Of a DNA stretch of 64,000 nt, positions 46,636-55,586 are shown piece after piece. The notes beneath the pieces were generated by a model that was given only the letters and a program-made list of their open reading frames with translations, was not told the origin of the DNA and made no database searches. The stretch's first letter is position 1, and the number at the start of each line of letters is the position of its first letter. The stretch is from Sphingopyxis macrogoltabida (GTDB lineage: Bacteria > Pseudomonadota > Alphaproteobacteria > Sphingomonadales > Sphingomonadaceae): NCBI RefSeq assembly GCF_001314325.1, contig NZ_CP009429.1, forward strand, positions 434,501-498,500. The letters are read 5' to 3'. The translations under genes and the position numbers were made by a program.

Positions 46636-47537
46636 CAAGCGGTCGCCATCCCCGCAAACCGTTTCGGCGGCATCCCGACCTGCCGCGCGAACGCCGTGCT
46701 GAACGCGCTCGCCGACCCGTAACCGACGGTGAGCGCGATCTCTTCGATCCGCCCAGCGCCGCGGCGCAGCAGATCCTTCGCGAGGTTCATCCGCCAGCCG
46801 AGCAGATATTCCATCGGCGGCACGCCGACGGTGCGCGCGAAGCGCTCGAAAAAGGCCGAGCGCGACAGCGCCGCCGCTTTCGCGAGTTCCGAAGTGGTCC
46901 ACGCCCGCGCGGGCTCGGCGTGCATCTGCCTTATCGCCGCCGCGAGCCGCGGGTCGGCAAGGCCGCGTAGCAGCCCTGGCGGCGTCGCCTCACCGCCGAC
47001 CGCGCGCAATGCCTCGACCAGCAAAATCTCGACCAGCCGCGCGAGCAGCAGGTCGCGCCCCGGCCGCTCGGCGCCCGTTTCCTCGCGCAGCATCGCGACC
47101 AGCGACGCCAGCCGCTCGGCCCCGCGCAGGTGGATCATCGCGGGCAATTGCGACACCAGCAGCCCCGCCTCGGGCGACGCGAAGGCGAAATAGCCGCCCA
47201 TCATCCGCACCTCGGGCGGGCCTTCGGCGCGGCCGTGCCGAACCTCGCCCGTCATCCCGGCAGTCGCATGCGGGTCGAGCAGGGCCGCTTCGGCGGGGGC
47301 AAAGCCCGACATGGCAAAGCCGGGCGTCGCGGGCAGCAGGATGAAGTCCCCCGCCGCCAGCGTCACCGCCTCCTGCCCGTCGACCGCGAGCCGGCACGAC
47401 CCTTCGAGCACCGTACAGAAGCTGGGGTGCCCGAAATCCGAATAGCGCACCGCCCATGCCCCCGCGCCGCTGATCCCCTTCGAGAAGATGGTGCTTGGCC
47501 GCAGCAGCGCGATGAGGTCGGAGAGAGGGTCGAGCAT
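46635..47537 (-). CDS. AraC family transcriptional regulator with cupin domain
   Basis: A 300-residue regulator with an N-terminal cupin-like effector domain (SFCTVLEGSCRLAVDGQEAV, about 40-59) and a C-terminal AraC-type double helix-turn-helix (about 200-295). The recognition region contains TSELAKAAALSRSAFFERFA and IALTVGYGSASAFSTAFAR. This matches the cupin-6 AraC group that controls redox and dehydrogenase genes. It is divergent from the SDR gene with 80-100 bases between starts, so the SDR is the likely target. Confidence 0.92.
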   Translation of the reverse strand: MLDPLSDLIALLRPSTIFSKGISGAGAWAVRYSDFGHPSFCTVLEGSCRLAVDGQEAVTLAAGDFILLPATPGFAMSGFAPAEAALLDPHATAGMTGEVRHGRAEGPPEVRMMGGYFAFASPEAGLLVSQLPAMIHLRGAERLASLVAMLREETGAERPGRDLLLARLVEILLVEALRAVGGEATPPGLLRGLADPRLAAAIRQMHAEPARAWTTSELAKAAALSRSAFFERFARTVGVPPMEYLLGWRMNLAKDLLRRGAGRIEEIALTVGYGSASAFSTAFARQVGMPPKRFAGMATA

Positions 47538-47636
47538 ATCGGGACTTTTAATAAAGAAATATGGATCTTGAATTATAGATAGTCCGTAACGGCCGGTCTA
47601 GAGGCTTTTCGTCCCCGGATGAACGGAACCAAGACG

Positions 47637-48377
47637 ATGAAGACCATCCTGATCACCGGCTGTTCGTCGGGCTACGGCCTCGCGACGGCCCGCCACTTCC
47701 GCGCCAACGGCTGGAACGTCGCCGCGACGATGCGCACGCCGCGTCCCGACCTCTTCGAAACCTCCGACCGCATGCGCATCCTCGCGCTCGACGTCACCGA
47801 CCCCGACAGCATCGCGCTGGCGCTCGAACGTGCGGGGCCGATCGACGTGCTCGTCAACAATGCCGGCATCGGCCTGTTCGGCGCGCTCGAACATTCGCCG
47901 ATGCAAAAGATCCGCGACGTCTACGCCACCAACACGCTCGGTACGATCGCGATGACGCAGGCGGCGATTCCGCAGATGCGGACGCGCGGTTCGGGGACGA
48001 TCGTCAACGTCACCTCGTCGGCGACGCTGGCGCCGTTCCCGCTCGCGGCCGCCTATACGGGCAGCAAGAGCGCGATTCAGGGCTTCACCGGCAGCCTTGT
48101 GCACGAACTGGCGCCGCTCGGCATATCGGTGAAGCTCGTCGAACCGGGCTACGGCCCGACGACCGCCTTTGCGCAGAACACCGATATCCGGCTCGAGGAT
48201 GTGCTGCCCGAACCCTATGGCAGCTATGCCGCGCCGATCCTCGCCGCGATGGCGGAGCCTGCGCTGTTCACGACCGAGGCCGACGTCGCCGAGGCGGTAT
48301 GGGCGGCCGTGCACGACACGAGCGGCCGGTCGCATTTTCCGGCCGGCACCGACGCGCTGGCACTGGCCGGCGGATGA
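47637..48377 (+). CDS. Short-chain dehydrogenase/reductase
   Basis: A 246-residue classical SDR. The cofactor-binding TGCSSGYGLATARHF motif is near the N-terminus, NNAG in DVLVNNAGIGLFG follows, the catalytic Ser is in VTSSATLAPFP, and YTGSKSAIQG carries the Tyr-x3-Lys. It oxidises or reduces an alcohol or ketone with NAD(P); the substrate is unknown. The ATG at 47637 gives the conserved start MKTILITG; ATG 47619 is the alternative. It converges directly on glpD (one base apart) and is divergent from the AraC-type regulator. Confidence 0.9.
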   Translation: MKTILITGCSSGYGLATARHFRANGWNVAATMRTPRPDLFETSDRMRILALDVTDPDSIALALERAGPIDVLVNNAGIGLFGALEHSPMQKIRDVYATNTLGTIAMTQAAIPQMRTRGSGTIVNVTSSATLAPFPLAAAYTGSKSAIQGFTGSLVHELAPLGISVKLVEPGYGPTTAFAQNTDIRLEDVLPEPYGSYAAPILAAMAEPALFTTEADVAEAVWAAVHDTSGRSHFPAGTDALALAGG

Positions 48378-49895
48378 TCAGGCCGGCTGGCCCGCCGGTC
48401 GCCGCGCTTGCAGCCAGGCCGCCAGCTTCGCGACGTCATCCGCACCGAACAGCAATCCCAGCTTGCTGCGGCGCCAAAGGATATCCTCGACGTCGCGCGC
48501 CCATTCGCGCTCGATCATCCACTGGGCTTCGGCCGCGCTGAGGCCGTGGGCAATCTCGCCGCCCAGCGCGTCCCAGTCTTCGGCCTTGCCGAGCCAGGCG
48601 CGGGCGTCGGTGCCATAGGCCTTGACCACCCGGTCGACCGTCGCGGCGGGCAGGAAGGGATGGGCGAGCTTGTATTCGGCCTTGAGCGCGGCGGCGCCGT
48701 CGATCCCGAAATCCCCCCCGGGAAGCGGCGTTTTCGCGGTCCAGCGTCTGGTCGACACGGCATCGAGATGGCCTGCCAGTTCGTCGACGGCATGTTCGGC
48801 AACATGGCGATAGCTGGTGATCTTGCCGCCATAAATGGTGAGCAGCGGCGCGCCTTCGTCGACGTCGATATCGATCCGGTAGCCGCGCGTCGCGGCTTCG
48901 GGGCGGCCCGATCCGTCCTCGATCAGCGGCCGTACCCCCGAATAGGTCCAGACGACATCGGCGGGGGTAACCGGCTCGCGGAAATATTCGCTGGCGCCTT
49001 CGCAGAGATAGGCGATCTCGTCGGCGCTTGCATGCACCTCTGCGAGCGGCCCGTCATGATCCCGGTCGGTCGTCCCGATCAGCGTGAAGTCGCGCTCATA
49101 GGGAATGGCGAAGAAAATGCGCCCGTCGGGAAGCTGGAAGAAATAGGCATAGTCGTGCGCGAACTTCCGGCGCACGACGATGTGCGAGCCGCGCACCAGC
49201 CGCATCCGGTAATCGGGCGGCGCCGAGGCGCGCGCAAGCAGGTCGAGCACCGCCGGGCCCGCCGCGTTGACCAGGCTTTTGCCGGTGAAGCGATAGCGAT
49301 GCCCGCGATCGTCGCTGCCCTCGACCACCCATAGCCCGCCCTCGACGCGCATGGTTTCGGCGCGGGTGCGCGTCCGGATTCGCGCACCGCGCTCGGCGGC
49401 ATCGCGCGCGTTGAGCAGCACGAGCCGGGCATCGTCGACCCAGCCGTCCGAATATTCGAACGCACGGACATATTGTGATTGGAGCGGCGTGCCCGCTTCG
49501 TGCTGCGCCAGATCGATCGAGCGCGTCGCGGGCAGCTTTTTCCGCCCGCCGATATGGTCGTAGAGAAACAGGCCGAGCCTGAGCAGCCAGCGCGGGCGGA
49601 GGCCGGTGCGATAGGGCAGGACGAAGCGCAGCGGCCAGATGATGTGCGGCGCGATGCTCCACAGGATTTCGCGCTCTTTCAGCGCCTCGCGGACGAGGCC
49701 GAATTCATAATGTTCGAGATAGCGCAGCCCGCCGTGGATCAGCTTGGTCGATTTCGACGAAGTGCCCTGCGCAAGGTCGCCGGCTTCGAGCAGCAGCACG
49801 CGCGCGCCGCGTCCGGCGGCATCGCGCGCGACGCCGGCGCCGTTGACACCGCCGCCGACGACGATGACATCATAAGGCTGCGCGCTGTCGGGCAT
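48378..49895 (-). CDS. glpD: Glycerol-3-phosphate dehydrogenase (FAD-dependent)
   Basis: A 505-residue GlpD that oxidises glycerol-3-phosphate to dihydroxyacetone phosphate and feeds electrons to ubiquinone at the inner membrane. The FAD-binding VVGGGVNGAGVARDAAGRG is at residues about 11-29, the family motif SSKSTKLIHGGLRYLE follows, and the C-terminal DAO_C domain contains WRRSKLGL. The ATG at 49895 gives MPDSAQPYDVIVVGGG. It links glycerol use to the lipid cluster 4 kb away, where gpsA catalyses the reverse reaction. Confidence 0.96.
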   Translation of the reverse strand: MPDSAQPYDVIVVGGGVNGAGVARDAAGRGARVLLLEAGDLAQGTSSKSTKLIHGGLRYLEHYEFGLVREALKEREILWSIAPHIIWPLRFVLPYRTGLRPRWLLRLGLFLYDHIGGRKKLPATRSIDLAQHEAGTPLQSQYVRAFEYSDGWVDDARLVLLNARDAAERGARIRTRTRAETMRVEGGLWVVEGSDDRGHRYRFTGKSLVNAAGPAVLDLLARASAPPDYRMRLVRGSHIVVRRKFAHDYAYFFQLPDGRIFFAIPYERDFTLIGTTDRDHDGPLAEVHASADEIAYLCEGASEYFREPVTPADVVWTYSGVRPLIEDGSGRPEAATRGYRIDIDVDEGAPLLTIYGGKITSYRHVAEHAVDELAGHLDAVSTRRWTAKTPLPGGDFGIDGAAALKAEYKLAHPFLPAATVDRVVKAYGTDARAWLGKAEDWDALGGEIAHGLSAAEAQWMIEREWARDVEDILWRRSKLGLLFGADDVAKLAAWLQARRPAGQPA

Positions 49896-50013
49896 GGCTT
49901 TCCCTATGGCAGCGCGACGGGATTTGCCAAGGGGCGAAGATCGTTCGTGGTTTACGTATGCTCGTTGCATTCGGGGCACGCATTCGCCACGTCTGAAACA
50001 TCGATCCAAGGGG

Positions 50014-51483
50014 ATGAGCGTGAGCGTGAAAGTCGAGACATTGCTGCTGTTCGGCGCGACGGGCGACCTTGCGCAGCGCATGCTGTTCCCTTCGCTCTAT
50101 AATCTTCACGTCGACGGGCTGCTCGCCGACACGCTGACGATCATCGCCTCGGGACGGTCGAAGATGGACCGCGCCGGTTGTCACGCGCTCGTCCGCGACG
50201 CGTTGACCGAGCATCTCGCCGCCGATCGGCTCGACGAGACGCAGATCGAGGGCTTCCTCGTCCGCATCGATTATTGCCCGGTCGATGCCGGCGCGGGCAC
50301 CGGATATGACGACCTTGCGGCGCTGCTCGGCGACCGACTCGGCCGCCCGATCGGCGCCTATCTGTCGACCCCGCCGTCGATGTTCGGCCCGATCGCGCAA
50401 GGGCTCGCCGCCGCAGGGATCGCCTGCGCCGAATGCCGCATCGCGATGGAAAAGCCGATCGGCCACGACCTCGCCTCGTCGCGCGAGGTCAACGAGCAGG
50501 TCGGCAGCGCCTTTGCCGAAGACCATATTTTCCGCATCGACCATTATCTGGGCAAGGAAACGGTCCAGAACCTCCTTGCGCTGCGCTTTGCGAACATGCT
50601 GTTCGAACCGCTGTGGAATGCGCAGGCGATCGATCATGTCCAGATCACCGTCGCAGAGACCGTGGGGCTGGAGGGCCGCGTCTCCTATTATGACGGCGTC
50701 GGCGCGCTCAAGGACATGGTGCAGAACCATATGCTGCAACTGCTCGCGATCATCGCGATGGAGCCGCCCGCGAGCGTGTCGGCGACCGCGGTGCGCGACG
50801 AGAAGGTCAAGCTGCTCCGCTCGCTTCGCAAGCTGAGCGCCGCGGACGTCAAGGCGCACAGCGTCAAGGGCCAGTATACGAGCGGCGCCGTGAACGGCGG
50901 TGCGGTCGCGGGTTATGCCGACGAACTCGGCCAGCCGTCGAACACCGAAACCTTCGTCGCGATCAAGGCGTTCATCGACAATTGGCGGTGGAAGGGCGTG
51001 CCCTTTTACCTGCGCACCGGCAAGCGGATGCCGCAGCGCAAGTCGGAGGTGCTGATCCAGTTCAAGCCGGTGCCGCACAATATCTTCGCGCGCGTCGGTA
51101 CGGGCAAGCTCGATGCCAACAGCATGATCATCAACCTGCAGCCCGAGGAGAATATCCGGGTCAAGGTGATGGCGAAGCAGCCGGGGCTAGACCGCGACGG
51201 CGTGAAGCTGAAGGAAGTGACGCTCGATGTCTCGCTCTCGCACAGTTTCGAGGGCGAGCGGCGGCGGATCGCCTATGAGCGGCTGCTGCTCGACTTCATC
51301 GAGGGCGAACAGACCTTGTTCGTGCGCCGCGACGAGGTCGAGGCGCAGTGGCAGTGGATCGATTCGATCCTCGGCGCCTGGGCGTCGGTCGACATGGCGC
51401 CGCAAAATTACACGGCGGGAAGCTGGGGGCCGTCGAGCGCCATCGCGCTGATCGAGCGCGACGGAGCGAGCTGGCATGACTGA
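50014..51483 (+). CDS. zwf: Glucose-6-phosphate 1-dehydrogenase
   Basis: A 489-residue Zwf that makes 6-phosphogluconolactone, the entry to the Entner-Doudoroff pathway. The NADP-binding [17 protein letters not shown] is at residues about 9-25, and the active-site [13 protein letters not shown] follows near 170. The AAGGGG before ATG 50014 touches the codon; GTG at 50020 would have a better-spaced site and loses only two residues. edd starts eight bases before the stop. It is divergent from glpD by 118 bases. Confidence 0.97.
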   Translation: MSVSVKVETLLLFGATGDLAQRMLFPSLYNLHVDGLLADTLTIIASGRSKMDRAGCHALVRDALTEHLAADRLDETQIEGFLVRIDYCPVDAGAGTGYDDLAALLGDRLGRPIGAYLSTPPSMFGPIAQGLAAAGIACAECRIAMEKPIGHDLASSREVNEQVGSAFAEDHIFRIDHYLGKETVQNLLALRFANMLFEPLWNAQAIDHVQITVAETVGLEGRVSYYDGVGALKDMVQNHMLQLLAIIAMEPPASVSATAVRDEKVKLLRSLRKLSAADVKAHSVKGQYTSGAVNGGAVAGYADELGQPSNTETFVAIKAFIDNWRWKGVPFYLRTGKRMPQRKSEVLIQFKPVPHNIFARVGTGKLDANSMIINLQPEENIRVKVMAKQPGLDRDGVKLKEVTLDVSLSHSFEGERRRIAYERLLLDFIEGEQTLFVRRDEVEAQWQWIDSILGAWASVDMAPQNYTAGSWGPSSAIALIERDGASWHD

Positions 51484-53317
51484 TCTTCACCCGGCCGTTG
51501 CGAAGGTTACCGAGCGGATCGCCCGGCGCAGCCGCGAGCGCCGCGCCGCCTATCTCGACCTGATGGAGCGCCAGCGCGAGGCGGGGACGAACCGCGGCAA
51601 TCTGTCGTGCGGCAACCTTGCGCACGGCTTTGCCGCAGCGGGCGACGACAAGGCGGCGATCCGGACCGGCGCGGCGATGAACATCGGCATCGTCACCAGC
51701 TATAACGACATGCTCTCGGCCCATCAGCCCTATGGCCGTTATCCCGAGCAGATCAAAATCTTCGCGCGCGAGGTTGGCGTCACCGCGCAGGTCGCGGGCG
51801 GCGTTCCGGCCATGTGTGATGGCGTGACGCAGGGGCAGGCAGGGATGGACCTGTCGCTCTTCAGCCGCGACAATATCGCACAAGGCACCGCGATCGCATT
51901 GAGCCATGCGATGTTCGAGGGCGCGCTGCTGCTGGGCATCTGTGACAAGATCGTTCCCGGTCTGCTGATCGGCGCGCTGCGTTTCGGCCACCTGCCGCAG
52001 ATATTGATTCCTGCTGGTCCGATGCCCTCGGGGCTCGCGAACAAGGAAAAGCAGCGCGTCCGCCAGCTCTATGCCGAGGGCAAGGCGAGCCGCGACGAAC
52101 TGCTCGAAGCCGAAGCGGCAAGCTATCATGGCGCGGGCACCTGCACCTTCTACGGCACCGCGAATTCGAACCAGATGATGATGGAACTGATGGGGCTGCA
52201 CATTCCCGGCAGCGCCTTCGTCAATCCGGGCACCAAGCTGCGACAGGAACTGACGCGCGCTGCGACCCACCGGATTGCCGCGATCGGCTGGGACGGCGAA
52301 GATTATCGCCCGCTGGCGCGCTGCATCGACGAGAAGGCGATCGTCAACGCCGCGATCGGCCTGCTCGCGACGGGCGGCTCGACCAACCATGCAATCCATT
52401 TGCCCGCGATCGCGCGGGCGGCGGGCATCGTCATCGACTGGCAGGACTTCGACGAGCTCAGCCACGCGGTGCCGCTGCTCGCGCGCGTCTATCCGAACGG
52501 CGCGGGCGATGTGAACCATTTCCATGCGGCAGGCGGTATCGGTTTCGTGGTCAGGGAATTGCTCGGTGCGGGACTGCTCCACGGCGATGTGATGACCGTT
52601 GGCAGGACGATGGCCGACTATGCCGCCGAACCCCTGCTGGTGAACGACGAACTCCACTGGCAACCCGCACCCGCCGAGAGCCGTGACGACACGATGCTGC
52701 GCCCCGTCGCGGCACCCTTCTCGCCCGACGGCGGCATGCGGCTGCTCGCGGGCAATCTCGGCCGCGCGATCATCAAGACGAGCGCGGTGGCCGAAGATCG
52801 CTGGACGATCGAGGCGCCGTGCCGGATCTTCGACGACCAGAATCAGGTGCTGACCGCGTTCAAGGCAGGCGAACTCGATCGCGACGTCGTCGTCGTCGTG
52901 CGTTTTCAGGGGCCGCGCGCCAACGGCATGCCCGAACTGCACAAGCTGACCCCGGCCTTGGGCGTGCTGCAGGACAAGGGCTATCGCGTCGCCTTGCTGA
53001 CCGACGGCCGCATGTCAGGCGCGAGCGGCAAGGTGCCGGCGGTGATCCATCTGTCGCCCGAGGCGCTGCCCGGCCCCGACGGCGTCAGCGGTCCGCTCGC
53101 TTACCTCCAAGAAGGCGACGTCGTGCGCGTCTGTGCGGTGAGGGGAGAAGTCGTCGCGCTGGTCGACGAAGCCGAATGGGCGGCGCGCACTCCCGCCATT
53201 GCCCCGCCGCCTGCGCTCGGCGTCGGCCGCGAGCTGTTCGCGCTGTTCCGCCATCACGCCGACGAAGCCGAAAAGGGCGGTTCGGCGATGCTCGCCGCCA
53301 TGGAGACCATAGTTTGA
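51476..53317 (+). CDS. edd: 6-phosphogluconate dehydratase
   Basis: A 613-residue Edd of the IlvD/Edd family, which turns 6-phosphogluconate into KDPG. The cluster cysteines lie in [13 protein letters not shown] and [12 protein letters not shown], with SCGNLAHGF earlier. [12 protein letters not shown] and [15 protein letters not shown] are family signatures. It overlaps zwf by eight bases at its start and eda by four at its end, so zwf-edd-eda is one operon. No 6-phosphogluconolactonase gene is present in the operon. Confidence 0.97.
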   Translation: MTDLHPAVAKVTERIARRSRERRAAYLDLMERQREAGTNRGNLSCGNLAHGFAAAGDDKAAIRTGAAMNIGIVTSYNDMLSAHQPYGRYPEQIKIFAREVGVTAQVAGGVPAMCDGVTQGQAGMDLSLFSRDNIAQGTAIALSHAMFEGALLLGICDKIVPGLLIGALRFGHLPQILIPAGPMPSGLANKEKQRVRQLYAEGKASRDELLEAEAASYHGAGTCTFYGTANSNQMMMELMGLHIPGSAFVNPGTKLRQELTRAATHRIAAIGWDGEDYRPLARCIDEKAIVNAAIGLLATGGSTNHAIHLPAIARAAGIVIDWQDFDELSHAVPLLARVYPNGAGDVNHFHAAGGIGFVVRELLGAGLLHGDVMTVGRTMADYAAEPLLVNDELHWQPAPAESRDDTMLRPVAAPFSPDGGMRLLAGNLGRAIIKTSAVAEDRWTIEAPCRIFDDQNQVLTAFKAGELDRDVVVVVRFQGPRANGMPELHKLTPALGVLQDKGYRVALLTDGRMSGASGKVPAVIHLSPEALPGPDGVSGPLAYLQEGDVVRVCAVRGEVVALVDEAEWAARTPAIAPPPALGVGRELFALFRHHADEAEKGGSAMLAAMETIV

Positions 53318-53934
53318 CCCAATCCATCGACCAGATCATGCGCATTGCGCCGGTGATTCCGGTGATCGTTATCGACCGCGTCGAGGACGCGGTGCCGATG
53401 GCCGAGGCACTCGTTGCTGGCGGGCTGCCAGTGCTAGAAGTGACGCTGCGCACTCCTGCCGCACTCGACGCAATCGCCGCGATGAAGACGGTGCCCGGCG
53501 CGGTCGTTGGCGCGGGGACGGTGCTCAACCAGCTTGACCTGAACAAGAGCATCGACGCGGGCGCCGAGTTCATTGTCTCGCCCGGAATAACAGCCGGTCT
53601 TTGCAAGGCTGCCATCGATAATGGCATTCCGTTTCTTCCCGGCACTGCCAACGCATCGGACATCATGCTGGGAATGGACATGGGCCTCTCGCGCTTCAAA
53701 TTCTTTCCCGCCGCGACGAGCGGCGGCATTCCGGCGCTGAAGGCGCTCGCGGGTCCGTTCGGCGGAATCCGTTTCTGCCCCACCGGCGGCATCACCCCCG
53801 CGACCGCACCCGAATGGCTCGCGCTCGATCCGGTGCTGTGCGTCGGCGGTAGCTGGGTCGTTCCGCCGGGTCCGCTCGATCCCGTCCGCATCGAAGCTCT
53901 GGCCCGCGAGGCATCGGCGCTTTCGGGCCATTGA
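53314..53934 (+). CDS. eda: 2-keto-3-deoxy-6-phosphogluconate aldolase
   Basis: A 206-residue class I aldolase that splits KDPG into pyruvate and glyceraldehyde-3-phosphate. The catalytic Glu is in VLEVTLRTP and the Schiff-base Lys is in LSRFKFFPA near residue 130. No ATG fits the conserved N-terminus [16 protein letters not shown]; the TTG at 53314 overlaps the edd stop (TTGA), so translation is coupled. An internal ATG at 53338 would cut off the first helix. Confidence 0.95.
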   Translation: MTQSIDQIMRIAPVIPVIVIDRVEDAVPMAEALVAGGLPVLEVTLRTPAALDAIAAMKTVPGAVVGAGTVLNQLDLNKSIDAGAEFIVSPGITAGLCKAAIDNGIPFLPGTANASDIMLGMDMGLSRFKFFPAATSGGIPALKALAGPFGGIRFCPTGGITPATAPEWLALDPVLCVGGSWVVPPGPLDPVRIEALAREASALSGH

Positions 53935-54002
53935 TTAACCCCATTTTACCTGTCATCGTGCAGGGATAAGGCGGCAATATAGCCGTTGGTGGGGAGACAG
54001 GC

Positions 54003-55583
54003 GTGCCGAGGCCGCAACCGCATTTGGACGAAGTGCTGGCGTCGGAGCCGGGATCGCATATCGCCGCGCTGTTCGATTTCGACGGCACGATCATCTCGGG
54101 CTATTCGGCAACCGCGATGCTGCGCGAGAAATTCCAGCGCCGCGAAATGTCGGTCGAGGAGATTGCCGAGACCGCGCAGGTCGTCGCGCAGCACAGCCTT
54201 GGCCAGCTCGGCTTCTCGGGGCTGATGTCCGCCGCCGCCAAATTCATGAAGGGCGTCGAGGAGGAAAGCTTCGTCGAGTTCGGCGAAGAACTCTACAAGA
54301 AGCACATCGCCCGGAAAATCTATCCCGAGACGCGCGCGATCATCGAGGCGCATCAGGCGAAGGGGCACCGCGTCGCAATCATCTCGTCGGCGACGATTTA
54401 CCAGATCGAACCGACCGCGCGCGACCTCGGCATCACCGACATCAAATGCTCGGCCTATGAGATCGAGGACGGGGTGTTCACCGGCGACATCATCCGCCCG
54501 CTGTGCTTCGGCGACGGCAAGGTGCTCGCGGCCGAGGAACTCGCCACCGAATATGGCCTCGATCTCGATCAGAGCTTTTTCTATTCGGACAGCGACGACG
54601 ATATCGAACTGCTCGAACGTGTCGGCAAGCCGCGCCCGCTCAACCCGAACATGAAACTGAAGGGCATCGCCGACGAACGCAACTGGCCGGTGCAGCGCTT
54701 TGCGAGCCGCGGCACGCCGTCGTGGATCGATTATACGCGCACCATCTATGCAACCGGTTCGCTGGTCGGCGCCTTCGCGGCGGGGCTGCCGATCTGGGCG
54801 CTGACCCGTTCGCAGCGCGAGGCGGCGAATTTCTCGATCGGGCTGTTCGGCGATTTCGCGACCGCGATCACCGGCGTCGAGCTGGAGGTCGAGGACGAGA
54901 AGCATCTCTGGTCCTCGCGCCCGTGCGTCTTCATCTTCAACCACCAGAGCAAGGCGGACGTGATGATCCTCGCCAAGCTCATCCGCCGCGACATGGGCGG
55001 GGTGGGGAAAAAGGAGATCAAGGATATCCCCATCCTCGGCAAGCTGATGGAATGGGGCGGCACCGTGTTCGTCGACCGCGCCGACGGCAAGAGCGCGATC
55101 AAGGCGATGGAGCCCCTGGTCGATGCGATCCGCGAGGAAGGCAAGTCGATCTGCATCTCGCCCGAAGGGACGCGGACGCTGACACCGAAGCTCGCGCCGT
55201 TCAAGAAGGGCGCCTTCCATCTGGCGATGCAGGCCGGGGTGCCGATCGTCCCGATCGTGATCCATAATGCCACCGACGTCGCGCCGAAGAACGAGTTCGT
55301 GATGCGCCCGGCGACGGTGCGCGTCACCGTGCTGCCGCCGGTCGACACGTCGAAGTGGAGCGCGCGGACGATGAATGTGCATGTCCGTGACGTCCGCAAC
55401 ATGTTCCTGCGCACGCTGGGGCAGGCGGAGGAAAGCGCGGAGGAAGCGGTGGCCGCAGAGGCGCCGCCGCCCGCCGCCAAGGCAGCGAAGCCGGCGCCGA
55501 AGAAAGCGGCGACGAAAAAGCCACCGGCCAAGAAAAAGCCGCCCGCCAAAAAACCTGCGGCCGGCAAGGGACGGGCCGACTAA
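54003..55583 (+). CDS. HAD phosphatase / 1-acylglycerol-3-phosphate acyltransferase (PlsC) fusion
   Basis: A 526-residue two-domain protein. The N-terminal HAD-IB domain (about 1-230) has DFDGT at residues 25-29, SSAT in motif II and the acidic FYSDSDDDIEL motif IV, like SerB-type phosphatases. The C-terminal domain (about 270-460) is PlsC: NHQSKAD (Asn313, His314, Asp319) and EGTRT (Glu388-Thr392). The pair could acylate lysophosphatidate and then remove phosphate to give diacylglycerol. The last 60 residues are Lys/Ala/Pro-rich, like histone H1. It opens the lipid operon; plsB follows after three bases. Fusions of this type occur in Mycobacterium as I recall. Confidence 0.9.
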   Translation: MPRPQPHLDEVLASEPGSHIAALFDFDGTIISGYSATAMLREKFQRREMSVEEIAETAQVVAQHSLGQLGFSGLMSAAAKFMKGVEEESFVEFGEELYKKHIARKIYPETRAIIEAHQAKGHRVAIISSATIYQIEPTARDLGITDIKCSAYEIEDGVFTGDIIRPLCFGDGKVLAAEELATEYGLDLDQSFFYSDSDDDIELLERVGKPRPLNPNMKLKGIADERNWPVQRFASRGTPSWIDYTRTIYATGSLVGAFAAGLPIWALTRSQREAANFSIGLFGDFATAITGVELEVEDEKHLWSSRPCVFIFNHQSKADVMILAKLIRRDMGGVGKKEIKDIPILGKLMEWGGTVFVDRADGKSAIKAMEPLVDAIREEGKSICISPEGTRTLTPKLAPFKKGAFHLAMQAGVPIVPIVIHNATDVAPKNEFVMRPATVRVTVLPPVDTSKWSARTMNVHVRDVRNMFLRTLGQAEESAEEAVAAEAPPPAAKAAKPAPKKAATKKPPAKKKPPAKKPAAGKGRAD

Positions 55584-55586
55584 GGC

